This document shows positions 25,154-34,103 of a DNA stretch of 64,000 nt, piece by piece. The position numbers were made by a program, and so were the translations under genes. Origin of the DNA: Halobacteriales archaeon YIM A00013 (GTDB lineage: Archaea > Halobacteriota > Halobacteria > Halobacteriales > Haloarculaceae); the NCBI GenBank assembly GCA_025041195.1, contig JAKCFM010000001.1, positions 558,001-622,000 on the forward strand, in the 5' to 3' direction. The notes below the pieces were generated by a model. That model worked only from the letters and a program-made list of their open reading frames with translations, was not told where the DNA came from and made no database searches. The number at the start of each line of letters is the position of its first letter. Positions within the stretch are counted from its first letter, which is position 1.

Positions 25154-26527
25154 TCATTCTTCGGCCTCGTCCTCTGCGGATGGGGCGTTGGTATCGCCGT
25201 CAGCCCGACGGCGGACGTTCACCTGATAATGTTTGAGGATATCGCGACCGAGCAACAGCGGATAATCCATGTGGCTTCTGTCTTCGACGCTGGCGGTGAC
25301 GGTGTGCTGGCGGCCGCCAATCCCAATCACTAGATCGACGACGGGTCGTACCGTTCCCCCTTTCACCGAGCCGGATTTCACACGTGTTTTTGCTTTGATT
25401 GGGCCAGCGCCGATCTCTGCGGCGAGCGAGGTGTCGATCGACGATCGGGTGGCACCGGTGTCAGATTTCGCCAGCGTGGTGGTTGAGCCGCTCGTTCCGC
25501 TGACGACAACCTCTTCGATGTAGCCGATGATCGATGCGGTCTCAGACCGCGATCGGTACCGAGCCGGCATACACGATGGCGTCGAGTCATCGAGCGTGCC
25601 AGAGAGTTCATGGACGCGTTCGGAGTCAATGGCGGTGCCGGCACGTTCGAGTGCGAGCTGTGCAATATACGGCGCAGGCGACCGGCCAGTGGCCGCAAAC
25701 AGCCCCTTGAAGCCAGCAGTCGGATTGACCTCAAGGACGTACCATCGATCGCCGTCGCCAACGAGATCCACGCCAGCGTAGTCGAGATCCATCACCTCAG
25801 CTGTGTACAGCGCGATCTTTGCGGCGGGTTCCGGAAGGGTGGTGGTTTCGTCTTCGACCGTTCCACCGAGCGCGACGTTCGTCCGCCAGTCGCCATCGGG
25901 TGCATACCGGCGCATCGTGCCGACAATATGCCCATCGACGATGTAGATGCGGAGATCGCTGTGTCGAGGCGCATCAGTCTCGATCAGCGACTGTAAGAAC
26001 GCCTGACGATTCCCAACACGGGGATTCACCGGATCTGTGAGATCGATCTTCCACGTGCCACCGCCGTGCGTTCCGATCGCGGTTTTGTACACGCCAATCG
26101 CTCCGAACCGCTCGCGGTCGTCGTTGAGCCGTTCGTTCGACAGCGCGAGTAACGCATCGGGAACGGGGCTGTCCCAGGCTGTCAGCTTCGTCGCCGTTGC
26201 AAACTTATGGACGGCCGTCAACACCGCCGCAGGCTGGTTCAACATCGGCCGAATCTCCGCAAGCGTCTGGGCCAATCCAAGCTCTTCGATCGGTGCTTCA
26301 CTGTTCGACAACAGCAGTCGGTTGACGATCACGTCCACTGCCGGCTCCAGTTCTATCGATCCCTCCGCAACGGCGATCATCGTGTTTTCTGCACGGAGCC
26401 ACACCGGCTCATGGCCGAGTGCCTCGATCGCATTCAGAATCGATTTCGTCTCTTTGCTGTTGTGTAATGCGAGTACGCCGACGCGGACGACGTCAGTATC
26501 ACCCCCGGAATTCATTCCTGGTATCAT
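25154..26527 (-). CDS. RimK-type ATP-grasp ligase fused to a RimB/retropepsin-like domain
   Basis: 457 residues from the ATG at 26527; 26515 is an alternative. Residues 1-300 are a RimK-like ATP-grasp: AIGTHGGGTWKI loop, RIYIVDGHIVGTMRR, and the Mg site VDLVGDGDRWYVLEVNPTAGF. Residues 310-457 are a retropepsin-like domain of the putative zinc protease (RimB) family with the aspartyl signature SDTGATRSSID and a later LLLGRDIL. RimK enzymes add amino acids to carboxyl groups of proteins or cofactors; the partner domain may remove or trim them. It is divergent from an AstE-like gene. Confidence 0.85.
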   Translation of the reverse strand: MIPGMNSGGDTDVVRVGVLALHNSKETKSILNAIEALGHEPVWLRAENTMIAVAEGSIELEPAVDVIVNRLLLSNSEAPIEELGLAQTLAEIRPMLNQPAAVLTAVHKFATATKLTAWDSPVPDALLALSNERLNDDRERFGAIGVYKTAIGTHGGGTWKIDLTDPVNPRVGNRQAFLQSLIETDAPRHSDLRIYIVDGHIVGTMRRYAPDGDWRTNVALGGTVEDETTTLPEPAAKIALYTAEVMDLDYAGVDLVGDGDRWYVLEVNPTAGFKGLFAATGRSPAPYIAQLALERAGTAIDSERVHELSGTLDDSTPSCMPARYRSRSETASIIGYIEEVVVSGTSGSTTTLAKSDTGATRSSIDTSLAAEIGAGPIKAKTRVKSGSVKGGTVRPVVDLVIGIGGRQHTVTASVEDRSHMDYPLLLGRDILKHYQVNVRRRADGDTNAPSAEDEAEE

Positions 26528-26600
26528 TAATGTATTTTTGAGTGAAAATACTGCCGGTTGGTAATATATCACTACCCTATTGGGTTATACTACTGTTAGA

Positions 26601-26606
26601 TTTTAG
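26601..26606 (+). promoter_or_regulatory. TATA-like box of the AstE-like gene
   Basis: TTTTAG lies 25-30 bases before the ATG at 26631 and decides that start over a GTG four codons earlier. Confidence 0.45.
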
Positions 26607-26630
26607 TACCAATTCAATGTGGTAGATTGT

Positions 26631-27665
26631 ATGGGCACGAGCGGAGCAACGTTCACGTTTCAGGGTGGTGCGGTTGCGCCGGGTGAGTCGAAGAATTTCC
26701 GCTATACGGTCAGCGAAACGTATCTCGGTGATGCGGTCAGGATTCCGGTGACGATCATCAACGGGAAGAAACCGGGGCCGTCGGTGTTTTTGAGCGCCGC
26801 TGCACACGGTGATGAGCTCAACGGGGTTGAGGTGGTCCGCGAGATCGCCCAGACGGGACTCTCAGGGGGTGATCTCACCGACATTAGTGGAACGCTCGTC
26901 TGTCTGCCGGTGTTGAACGTTCCGGCGTTTATCGCCCAGCAGCGCTATCTACCGATCTATGACCGGGATCTCAACCGATCGTTTCCCGGGAGTGAAAGCT
27001 CGACGAGCTCGAAACGAATGGCACACCGGATCTTCACCAACTTCATCGCGCCGTGTGATCTGGGCGTCGATTTTCACACGTCGACACGAGGGCGAACAAA
27101 CGTGGTTCACGTGCGCGCGGACATGACCGACGAGGCAGTTGCCAGACTCGCACACGCGTTTGCCACGAACGTAATCATTTCGAGTGATGGGCCAACGGGT
27201 TCTCTCCGTCGCGAAGCATCCGACGCAGGAACGCCGACGATCACGGTCGAGATGGGCAAAGCCCACCGGTTTCAGCGTCCGCTCATCGATCGCGCGCTCG
27301 AAGGAGTTGAAAGCGTGTTCGCCGAGTTCGAAATCACTGACGCCGAGCAGGTTCGCTGGCCGGGTTGGCGAACGGTGATCGCAACGAGCGAGGACAAAAC
27401 GTGGCTTCGCGCCGACGCTGGCGGTCTCGTCGATATGCATTTCGAACAGGGCGCACTCGTCCACGAGGGCGATGTCATCTGTACGATCACGGATCCGTTT
27501 CTCGTCGACACAGAATCGGTTACCGCGCCGTTCACCGGCCTGCTCGTTGGCGTCCTCGAAAATCCGCTGGTCTATCCTGGCAATCCGATCTGTCATCTGG
27601 TGAAACTCACCGATCGGACGAAACGGGCCGTCCAGCTCGATCAAGACGCCGTTGATCGTTCGTGA
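26631..27665 (+). CDS. AstE-like succinylglutamate desuccinylase/aspartoacylase family protein
   Basis: 344 residues from the ATG at 26631. Zinc-hydrolase motifs: AAHGDELNG (His and Glu ligands, near residue 60), DLNRSFPGS near 110, DFHTSTRGR (third ligand, near 140) and TVEMG (catalytic Glu, near 207). A C-terminal beta domain (GLVDMHFEQGALVHEGD) resembles a biotinyl/lipoyl-like barrel. It hydrolyses an amide between an acid and an amino group. It is transcribed divergently from the RimK-retropepsin fusion, a pairing also known from bacterial peptide-ligase clusters. Confidence 0.87.
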   Translation: MGTSGATFTFQGGAVAPGESKNFRYTVSETYLGDAVRIPVTIINGKKPGPSVFLSAAAHGDELNGVEVVREIAQTGLSGGDLTDISGTLVCLPVLNVPAFIAQQRYLPIYDRDLNRSFPGSESSTSSKRMAHRIFTNFIAPCDLGVDFHTSTRGRTNVVHVRADMTDEAVARLAHAFATNVIISSDGPTGSLRREASDAGTPTITVEMGKAHRFQRPLIDRALEGVESVFAEFEITDAEQVRWPGWRTVIATSEDKTWLRADAGGLVDMHFEQGALVHEGDVICTITDPFLVDTESVTAPFTGLLVGVLENPLVYPGNPICHLVKLTDRTKRAVQLDQDAVDRS

Positions 27666-27743
27666 ACCCGCACGACTGCGGCCCCGAGGAGAACGGCCCC
27701 CAAAACGCCACGTCCCGTCCACATCGACAGACGATGACAGCAA

Positions 27744-28178
27744 TCAGCGGGTGGTGGTTCGAGCCCCAACGGTTCGGAGCTCCTGGATGTCGTTAGAGAT
27801 GCGCTTGGAATTTCGGATCCCTCCAAGAACGACTGGACCGGTATGCCCGCTCACGGCGAACTCGACGTATCCTGCACCCAGAAGGCGACTCCCGTGTTTC
27901 GTGCTGGTGATGTGCGTAATCGGATATTCGTTCACGTCCGTGGTCCGCCAGGTCGACTTTTTGACGATCACGCGATCTGACGTCACGACGTACCGGGTTC
28001 GCTGTCGGGCACGCCAGGGAAAATACAGTAGCACGAGCCCAAACCCAACCGTGACCACCCCAATGATCCCGATGAAAACGATCGATTTCAGCCAGTTCAG
28101 CCAGCTGGGTTTCTGATTGTGCAAGATTTCTTCATCGTCGTGCAACGCCATGCCAGCAACTGTCCGCTGAATATCCAT
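27744..28178 (-). CDS. PH-domain (bPH2-type) membrane protein
   Basis: 144 residues: a short N-terminal HDDEEILHNQKPSW segment typical of YdbS/bPH2 proteins, two closely spaced membrane helices (about residues 30-52), then a bacterial PH domain with TRYVVTSDRVIVKKS and YPITHITSTKHG. Probably a membrane-anchored cytoplasmic PH domain of unknown ligand. The start was taken at 28178; a Met at residue 10 is an alternative. It is convergent with the AstE-like gene. Confidence 0.75.
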   Translation of the reverse strand: MDIQRTVAGMALHDDEEILHNQKPSWLNWLKSIVFIGIIGVVTVGFGLVLLYFPWRARQRTRYVVTSDRVIVKKSTWRTTDVNEYPITHITSTKHGSRLLGAGYVEFAVSGHTGPVVLGGIRNSKRISNDIQELRTVGARTTTR

Positions 28179-28343
28179 CTACTATCAATCATACAGTTGT
28201 TTTGTTATGTGTTTCGACCCAATCGAAAACTGTCTGAAACTGACGCTCCGTTCAATTGTGATATCGCCAAACAGAATTTTATTTCAACAATCCATTGTTT
28301 CTGATTAAACCGGATTCTGCGGCGTCTGCAGTTCACAAACTAC

Positions 28344-28349
28344 TATATT
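28344..28349 (+). promoter_or_regulatory. TATA box of the sdh operon
   Basis: TATATT lies 26-31 bases before the ATG of sdhC at 28375, implying leaderless transcription of the operon. Confidence 0.6.
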
Positions 28350-28374
28350 GGGGGGTTCAAAGCCGTTAGTACAC

Positions 28375-28764
28375 ATGAGTCAGTCGTACGATCGCGGCCA
28401 CATAGAGAGCTTCGGGCGCTGGACGGAGTTCTCCGCTGGAATGTGGGCCTGGGTGCTCCACAAGTTCACCGGCTGGGTCCTCATCGGCTATCTGTTCACG
28501 CATATCGCCGTTCTCAGCACCGCCATTCAGGGCGAAACGATGTACAATGGAACGCTCCAGGGACTGGAGTCGCTGTTGATCGTCCGGTTTATGGAGGTTG
28601 GACTGCTCGCAGTGGCGGTCTTTCACATCCTTAACGGCCTTCGCCTGTTGTTTGTCGATCTCGGGCTTGGGCTGGACGCACAGGACAAAAGTTTCTACGC
28701 CTCGTTGGTCGTGACAGGGGCGATTGCGATCGGATCAATTCCGACGTTCCTGGGGGGATTCTGA
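28375..28764 (+). CDS. sdhC: succinate dehydrogenase cytochrome b subunit
   Basis: 129 residues from the ATG at 28375. Three membrane helices; the first contains [12 protein letters not shown] with a conserved His, followed by FTHIAV, and [10 protein letters not shown] lies in helix 2. These His residues can ligate heme b. It anchors the SdhAB catalytic dimer to the membrane and passes electrons to menaquinone. It is the first gene of sdhCDBA; sdhD starts 1 base after its stop. Confidence 0.93.
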   Translation: MSQSYDRGHIESFGRWTEFSAGMWAWVLHKFTGWVLIGYLFTHIAVLSTAIQGETMYNGTLQGLESLLIVRFMEVGLLAVAVFHILNGLRLLFVDLGLGLDAQDKSFYASLVVTGAIAIGSIPTFLGGF

Positions 28765-28765
28765 G

Positions 28766-29137
28766 ATGGCCGAACACTACTCGTCGTTCTCTAGCGAGGA
28801 CACGCGGTGGCTGCTCCAGCGCGTGACGGCAGTCTTTCTCGTTGGCGTGCTGGCGTTTCACTTCATGCTGTTGCATTTTGTCCACCACGCAGCAGAGATC
28901 ACGCTTGCAGGGACAACCGCGCGAATGCAACAGCCGGGCTACTTCGTGACGATGGTCCTGTTTCTGATTGCGGCGACGTTCCACGGCGTCAACGGCGTCT
29001 ACAACGCACTCGTCAATCAGGGAATTTCGGGCACGCCTCGCACAGTTATCAAATACGGCCTCACGATCGCGAGCGTCCTGTTGATCGCACAGGGAATCCG
29101 CGTTGCGTGGGTAATGACTGGCGGCAATCTCATCTGA
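28766..29137 (+). CDS. sdhD: succinate dehydrogenase membrane anchor subunit
   Basis: 123 residues with three membrane helices. WLLQRVTAVFLVGVLAFHF begins helix 1, LLHFVHH follows, and ATFHGVNGVYNAL marks helix 2; the His residues fit heme/quinone-site roles. It is the second anchor subunit of complex II. The gene sits between sdhC (1-base gap) and sdhB (3-base gap), so the four genes are one transcript. Confidence 0.93.
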   Translation: MAEHYSSFSSEDTRWLLQRVTAVFLVGVLAFHFMLLHFVHHAAEITLAGTTARMQQPGYFVTMVLFLIAATFHGVNGVYNALVNQGISGTPRTVIKYGLTIASVLLIAQGIRVAWVMTGGNLI

Positions 29138-29140
29138 ACC

Positions 29141-30028
29141 ATGAGCACGAACGTACCAGACACCGACACCGAGAACCACGCAGACACCGACACCGAGAAC
29201 CACGCAGACACCGACGCCCAGCCGGCACCGCAACAGCGCCGTCTGGCGAAAAAACGCGAACGGCGCGAGCACGCGCCACAATCGGAGACGAACGGCGACA
29301 CCGACCAGCAAACGGTCGAGCTGAAGGTGTTCCGCTACGATCCCGAGGTTGAAGGAAAGCGCGAGCCACGGTTCGATGACTTTCACGTACCGTTCACGAA
29401 AGGGATGACCGTGCTCGATGCGCTGATTTACGCGCGCGACACGTTCGACTCCTCGCTCACGTTCCGCCACTCCTGCCGACAGGCAATCTGTGGCTCCGAT
29501 GCGCTGTTCATCAACGGCGCGCAGCGACTGGGGTGTCAGACGCAGCTGTCGGATCTTGAGTGGCCGGTCCGCATCGAACCACTCCCACACCAGGAGGTCG
29601 TCAAGGATCTCGTGGTCGATATGGAGCACTTTTACGAGCAGATGGACGCGGTCGATCCGTACTTCAAAGACGAAGACGTTCCCGACGGCCTCGAAGAACA
29701 GCGCCAGGACCGTGAAAACCGGGAGAAAATCAAGATGTCCACCCGGTGTATCTGGTGTGGCGCGTGTATGTCCTCGTGTAACATCGCCGCCGGCGGCAAC
29801 TATCTCGGGCCAGCGGCGATCAACAAGGCCTACCGGTTTGTGATGGATGAGCGCGAAGACGGCGACGTCACACAGGAACGCCTCGAAACGATTGAGGCCG
29901 AAGAAGGCGTCTGGCGCTGTCAGACGCAGTTCTCCTGTACGGACGTCTGTCCGAAGGACATTCCACTCACTGAGCATATTCAGGAGCTCAAACGCGAAGC
30001 CGTGAAGAACAATCTCAAATTCTGGTAA
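29141..30028 (+). CDS. sdhB: succinate dehydrogenase iron-sulfur subunit
   Basis: 295 residues. Three cluster motifs are complete: SCRQAICGSD with a later GC for [2Fe-2S] (near residues 112-130), CIWCGACMSSC for [4Fe-4S] (near 204-214) and CTDVCPKDIP for [3Fe-4S] (near 267). It conducts electrons from the flavin of SdhA to the quinone. The N-terminal 60 residues are an acidic/basic extension not needed by the fold, opening with a tandem repeat of the octapeptide DTDTENHA. Confidence 0.96.
   Translation: MSTNVPDTDTENHADTDTENHADTDAQPAPQQRRLAKKRERREHAPQSETNGDTDQQTVELKVFRYDPEVEGKREPRFDDFHVPFTKGMTVLDALIYARDTFDSSLTFRHSCRQAICGSDALFINGAQRLGCQTQLSDLEWPVRIEPLPHQEVVKDLVVDMEHFYEQMDAVDPYFKDEDVPDGLEEQRQDRENREKIKMSTRCIWCGACMSSCNIAAGGNYLGPAAINKAYRFVMDEREDGDVTQERLETIEAEEGVWRCQTQFSCTDVCPKDIPLTEHIQELKREAVKNNLKFW
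29159..29206 (+). repeat. 24-base tandem repeat inside sdhB
   Basis: Two exact 24-base copies (29159-29182 and 29183-29206) encode DTDTENHA twice, followed by a partial third copy (DTDA). This is a slippage-prone acidic N-terminal extension. Confidence 0.9.
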
Positions 30029-30030
30029 CA

Positions 30031-31863
30031 ATGACACTGTATGAACACGACGTGATCGTCGTCGGTGCTGGCGGTGCGGGTCTCAGAGCAGCCATCGCAG
30101 CCCACGAGTCTGGGGCTGACGTGGCGATGGTGACGAAGCTCCATCCGGTGCGGAGTCACACTGGGGCAGCAGAGGGTGGCATCAACGCCGCGCTCAAAGA
30201 TGGCGACGACTGGCACGATCACGCCTACGACACGATGAAGGGGTCGGACTATCTCGGCGACGCCCCCGCCGTTGAGACGCTCTGTAAGGACAGTCCACAG
30301 GAGACGATGCAGCTCGAACACTGGGGAATGGCGTTCTCTCGCGAGGAGGACGGCCGCGTCTCCCAGCGTCCATTTGGTGGCCTGTCGTTCCCACGAACGA
30401 CGTATGCGGGCGCCGAAACGGGCCATCACCTGTTGCACACGATGTACGAGCAGGTGGTCAAACGTGGCATTCAGGTGTACGACGAGCAGTACGTGATGGA
30501 GCTTGCGGTCACCGACGAGCCCGAGCCCGAAGCCCGTACCTGTTATGGCTGTATCGGCTATGACATCAAAACCGGCGAGCTCAATGGGTTCATCGCGAGC
30601 GGTGGCGTGGTGCTCGCCACTGGCGGTCCGGGACAGATGTATGCACACACGACGAACGCGGTGGCACAGACCGGCGACGGGCAGGCAATGGCCTACCGGG
30701 CGGGCGTGCCACTCCAGGACATGGAGTTCGTCCAGTTCCACCCAACGACGCTGCCATCGACCGGCGTGTTGATCAGCGAGGGTGTCCGTGGTGAAGGCGG
30801 AATCCTCTATAATAGCGAGGGCGAGCGGTTCATGTTCGAATACGGCTACGCGAACAATGATGGCGAGCTGGCGAGCCGTGACGTTGTCGCCCGCGCGGAG
30901 GTGACCGAGGCCAACGCCGGTCGTGGCTTCGAGGACGACGCTGTCCATCTCGACATGCGACATCTCGGTGAAGAGCGCATCACCGACCGACTGGAGAACA
31001 TCATCCATCTCGCCACCGACTTCGAGGGCGTCAACCCGCTCGAAGAGCCGATGCCAGTCAAACCCGGTCAGCATTACGAGATGGGTGGCATTGAGACCGA
31101 TGAGAACGGCGAGACGTGTATCTCCGGGCTGTACGCTGCCGGCGAGTGCGCCTGTGTGAGCGTCCACGGCGCAAACCGACTGGGTGGCAACGCACTCCCC
31201 GAACTGATCGTCTTTGGGGCCCGCGCTGGTCGGCATGCCGCCGGCGAAGACACTGGCACTCCCCAGATCGAAACCGGGCCCTCCGCCCGCATCGAAGACG
31301 GCGACGTCGAACCGCCGGTCGAACTCGGCGCCGTCAAATCGACATCGACAGTCGCCGATGGAGGCACCAAGGACGATTCGCCGCGGTCGGTCGTCAATGC
31401 GACGCTCGAAGCGGAACGCGAGCGCGTCGACCGGCTCATGGAGACCGACGGAATCAACCACGCCGATGTGCGCTCGGATCTCCAGGAGACCATGACGGCG
31501 AACGTCAACGTCTTCCGCAATGAGGACGGCCTGAAACAGGCGCTGCGCGACATTCGAGACTGTCGCGAGCGGTATCAGTCGGTCGGTGTGAGCGACCCAT
31601 CCCGGACGTACAACACTGATCTCATCCAGACGATTGAGACGCGCAACCTCATCGATCAGGCAGAAGTGCTCACACTTGGTGCGCTTGCACGGACGGAGTT
31701 CCGCGGTGCCCACTGGCGACAGGGCTATCAGGAACGCGACGACGAGGAGTGGCTCAAACACACAATGGTCGCCTGGAACAATGGCGATCCGGATCTCTAC
31801 TACACCGACGTGTTGCTCGAAGGCGAGGACAAGCGCTACGAACCGAAGATTCGTTCGTACTGA
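30031..31863 (+). CDS. sdhA: succinate dehydrogenase flavoprotein subunit
   Basis: 610 residues. N-terminal FAD-binding GAGGAGLRAAIAA; the covalent-FAD His is in RSHTGAAEGGINAAL near residue 46. Active-site segments VQFHPTTLPSTGVLISEGVRGEGG (in two parts, near residue 240), then HYEMGGIETD and GANRLGGNAL, are intact. It oxidises succinate to fumarate in the TCA cycle. It is the last gene of the operon, 2 bases after sdhB. The linker after residue 400 is somewhat long and acidic. Confidence 0.97.
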   Translation: MTLYEHDVIVVGAGGAGLRAAIAAHESGADVAMVTKLHPVRSHTGAAEGGINAALKDGDDWHDHAYDTMKGSDYLGDAPAVETLCKDSPQETMQLEHWGMAFSREEDGRVSQRPFGGLSFPRTTYAGAETGHHLLHTMYEQVVKRGIQVYDEQYVMELAVTDEPEPEARTCYGCIGYDIKTGELNGFIASGGVVLATGGPGQMYAHTTNAVAQTGDGQAMAYRAGVPLQDMEFVQFHPTTLPSTGVLISEGVRGEGGILYNSEGERFMFEYGYANNDGELASRDVVARAEVTEANAGRGFEDDAVHLDMRHLGEERITDRLENIIHLATDFEGVNPLEEPMPVKPGQHYEMGGIETDENGETCISGLYAAGECACVSVHGANRLGGNALPELIVFGARAGRHAAGEDTGTPQIETGPSARIEDGDVEPPVELGAVKSTSTVADGGTKDDSPRSVVNATLEAERERVDRLMETDGINHADVRSDLQETMTANVNVFRNEDGLKQALRDIRDCRERYQSVGVSDPSRTYNTDLIQTIETRNLIDQAEVLTLGALARTEFRGAHWRQGYQERDDEEWLKHTMVAWNNGDPDLYYTDVLLEGEDKRYEPKIRSY

Positions 31864-31908
31864 ACGCAGAACAGCAGGCATTTCCCGGCGGCCCGCGGCC
31901 ATTCTCGT

Positions 31909-33090
31909 ATGCAGGCTATCGTCCTCGCAGCAGGAGAAGGAACGCGAATGCGACCGCTGACTCATTCTACCCCCAAGCCGATGCTGCCGGTCGGCGATCG
32001 ACCACTCGTTGCACACACAGCGAGTGGTGCGATCGAAGCCGGCGCAGATGAGCTCGTGTTCGTCGTCGGCTATGAGGCCGACACGGTGCGATCGTACTTC
32101 GGCGATCGCTATCAGGGCGTGCCGGTCAGCTATGCAGTGCAGGACGAACAGCTTGGCACTGCTCACGCGGTCCGCTGTGCGCGTGAATTCATCGACGGTC
32201 CGTTTGTGGTGCTCAACGGCGACGATCTGTACGACCAGGCGAGTCTCAATGAGCTGTTCGACGGTGGCCCCGCCATCGGATCGATCGAAGTGGACAATCC
32301 GTCGAACTACGGCGTCCTGTCGTTGAACGGCGAGACCGTCACGGAAGTGATCGAAAAGCCGGCCGAACCCCCGAGCAATCTGGTCAACGCCGGCGCATAC
32401 AAGTTCCCGGCCACAGCGCGCGACGAACTCGACGTGGAGATGAGCGAACGAGGCGAGTACGAACTCACGGACGTGCTCGATGCCGTCATTGACACGCACG
32501 ACATCAGGGCGGTCGTTCTCGATCGCTGGCTCGGCGTTGGCCGACCCTGGGAACTGCTCGCGGCAAACGAGTGGAAACTCGGCGACTGTAGCCGCCAGAT
32601 CGATGGGGAGGTCCACGACAGCGCCGAGCTCCGTGGACCGGTCGTCGTTGCAGAGGGTGCAACGATCGATGCCGGCACCGTTATCGAGGGACCGGTACGG
32701 ATCGAGTCCGGCGCAGAGGTGGGTCCAAACGCTTACATTCGAGGAGCAACCCGCGTTGGGAGCGACTGTCATATCGGCAACGGTGCGGAGGTGAAAAACA
32801 GCGTGCTAATGGCGGGCGCAAACGTCCCTCACCTCTCGTATGTGGGCGATAGCCTGCTGGGACCAGCTGTCAATCTCGGTGCTGGCACGCAGGTTGCAAA
32901 TCTCCGCCACGACGATGCGGACATCGAACAGACCGTCAAGGGCGAGCGCGTTTCCACCGGTCGGCGCAAATACGGTATCGTCGCGGGCGACGGCGCAAAA
33001 ACCGGCGTCAACACGTCGCTTGCACCTGGTGTCGTGCTCAGTGCGGGTGCAACGACGCTTCCCGGCGAGCAAGTGCTGCGCGATCGGTGA
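31909..33090 (+). CDS. bifunctional sugar-1-phosphate nucleotidylyltransferase/acetyltransferase (GlmU-like)
   Basis: 393 residues. The N-terminal half is a nucleotidyltransferase with LAAGEGTRMRPLT at residues 6-18, PKPMLPV, and LNGDDLYD for Mg binding. The C-terminal half is a left-handed beta-helix of hexapeptide repeats (GPVVVAEGATIDAGTVIEG in two stretches), the acetyltransferase part. Archaeal homologues make UDP-N-acetylglucosamine or activate sugars for glycan and S-layer glycosylation. It lies 45 bases after sdhA, possibly on its own promoter. Confidence 0.9.
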   Translation: MQAIVLAAGEGTRMRPLTHSTPKPMLPVGDRPLVAHTASGAIEAGADELVFVVGYEADTVRSYFGDRYQGVPVSYAVQDEQLGTAHAVRCAREFIDGPFVVLNGDDLYDQASLNELFDGGPAIGSIEVDNPSNYGVLSLNGETVTEVIEKPAEPPSNLVNAGAYKFPATARDELDVEMSERGEYELTDVLDAVIDTHDIRAVVLDRWLGVGRPWELLAANEWKLGDCSRQIDGEVHDSAELRGPVVVAEGATIDAGTVIEGPVRIESGAEVGPNAYIRGATRVGSDCHIGNGAEVKNSVLMAGANVPHLSYVGDSLLGPAVNLGAGTQVANLRHDDADIEQTVKGERVSTGRRKYGIVAGDGAKTGVNTSLAPGVVLSAGATTLPGEQVLRDR

Positions 33091-33218
33091 GCTGGTTAAA
33101 CGGTTTCGAACAGCAGGATTCCTGCCAGCAGGACGACGTTCAAGTGGCCACCGTCCGTCGATCGATCGATGGAGTTTCGATCAGTACGAAATTTCGAATT
33201 GATGGCACGGTGGAAGCG

Positions 33219-33404
33219 ATGACGGTTGATCCGACGTCAGAGCTGGCCGAGAACGTCACTGAGACGCCCCACTGTGGGAGCTGTGAGACACCAGTTGGCT
33301 ACGATCCGGACCACCGGGTGGTGACGTGGGTCGAGGCAGATACCGTCCACACCGAGCATTTTTGCACGCCGACGTGTCGCCAGGAATTTCTCCAGTCCGG
33401 ATAA
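33219..33404 (+). CDS. small zinc-finger protein
   Basis: 61 residues from the ATG at 33219. Cys pattern CGSCETPVG (residues 19-22) and FCTPTCRQEF near the C-terminus with a His (TEHF) just before, as in MYM/TRASH-like treble-clef fingers. It resembles small haloarchaeal zinc proteins of unknown function. It lies between the GlmU-like gene and the VOC gene. Confidence 0.7.
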   Translation: MTVDPTSELAENVTETPHCGSCETPVGYDPDHRVVTWVEADTVHTEHFCTPTCRQEFLQSG

Positions 33405-33455
33405 CCCTGCCCCCCCAATGAACAACGTCACAACCGTCCAGCCCGTAGCGTAACC

Positions 33456-34103
33456 ATGACCGATGATACTGCTGGCCCACCAGTCACAGCTACCCTTCCG
33501 GACAGCCCAATTCACACGACGGGCGTGGACCATATCACACTGATCGGCTCGAACGAAGCCGACACGATCGCGTTCTACCGCGATCTACTCGGAATGTCGC
33601 TCGTGCTTCGCCAGCCAAATCTCGACGCCCCGTCGGTCACCCACCTGTTTTTCGATACCGGTGATGGACGGCTGCTGTCGTTTTTCGTCAACGAGGACCG
33701 TTCCTCACAACAGTCACCACAACGACCGGGGGTTGGTGCCGTCCACCATCTGGCGTTCAAACTCGACCCAGATCGGTTCAGTTCCGTAATGGACGCGCTG
33801 GAGCGGGCAGACCACCCGTACAACGAGTTCGACAGAGGCGTGTTCCACTCGCTATACACGCACGACCATAACGGACTGGTGATCGAACTCTCCGTCGATC
33901 AGTTCGACTTTCCCGAGGAAAAGCGCGGTGTGGTGCTCGCAAAAGCCCAGCAGTTGCGGATCGAAGACGGTGCCGAGTACGCCACAGCTGAGCACCTGCG
34001 CGCGGCACTCGAAGCACTCGACATTCCCGTCGAACCGTACGATCTTCCCGACGCCCCGACCGGTGCCGGTGTCGATTCCGATACCGTCTCAGGAGACGGG
34101 TGA
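33456..34103 (+). CDS. VOC-family (glyoxalase/dioxygenase) protein
   Basis: 215 residues. Two beta-alpha-beta-beta-beta units: the first opens GVDHITLIG (metal His) with FYRDLLGMSLV, the second VGAVHHLAFKL (second His) and ends NGLVIELSV (metal Glu). The C-terminal 70 residues form an extra helical and acidic tail. VOC enzymes catalyse many metal-dependent reactions, and the motifs do not choose between a glyoxalase and a dioxygenase. Its 3' end overlaps the convergent zinc-protein gene by 15 bases. Confidence 0.85.
   Translation: MTDDTAGPPVTATLPDSPIHTTGVDHITLIGSNEADTIAFYRDLLGMSLVLRQPNLDAPSVTHLFFDTGDGRLLSFFVNEDRSSQQSPQRPGVGAVHHLAFKLDPDRFSSVMDALERADHPYNEFDRGVFHSLYTHDHNGLVIELSVDQFDFPEEKRGVVLAKAQQLRIEDGAEYATAEHLRAALEALDIPVEPYDLPDAPTGAGVDSDTVSGDG

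Noticed and set aside
28631-30037. A 468-codon minus-strand open frame opposite sdhD and sdhB
   Set aside because: It overlaps genes with complete iron-sulfur and heme motifs. Long antisense frames are common in G+C-rich haloarchaeal genes.
29980-32772. A 930-codon open frame on the minus strand opposite sdhA and the GlmU-like gene
   Set aside because: It is the antisense shadow of two well-supported genes. Both plus-strand proteins have full motif sets, and the minus translation is Cys/His/Arg-rich without any family pattern.
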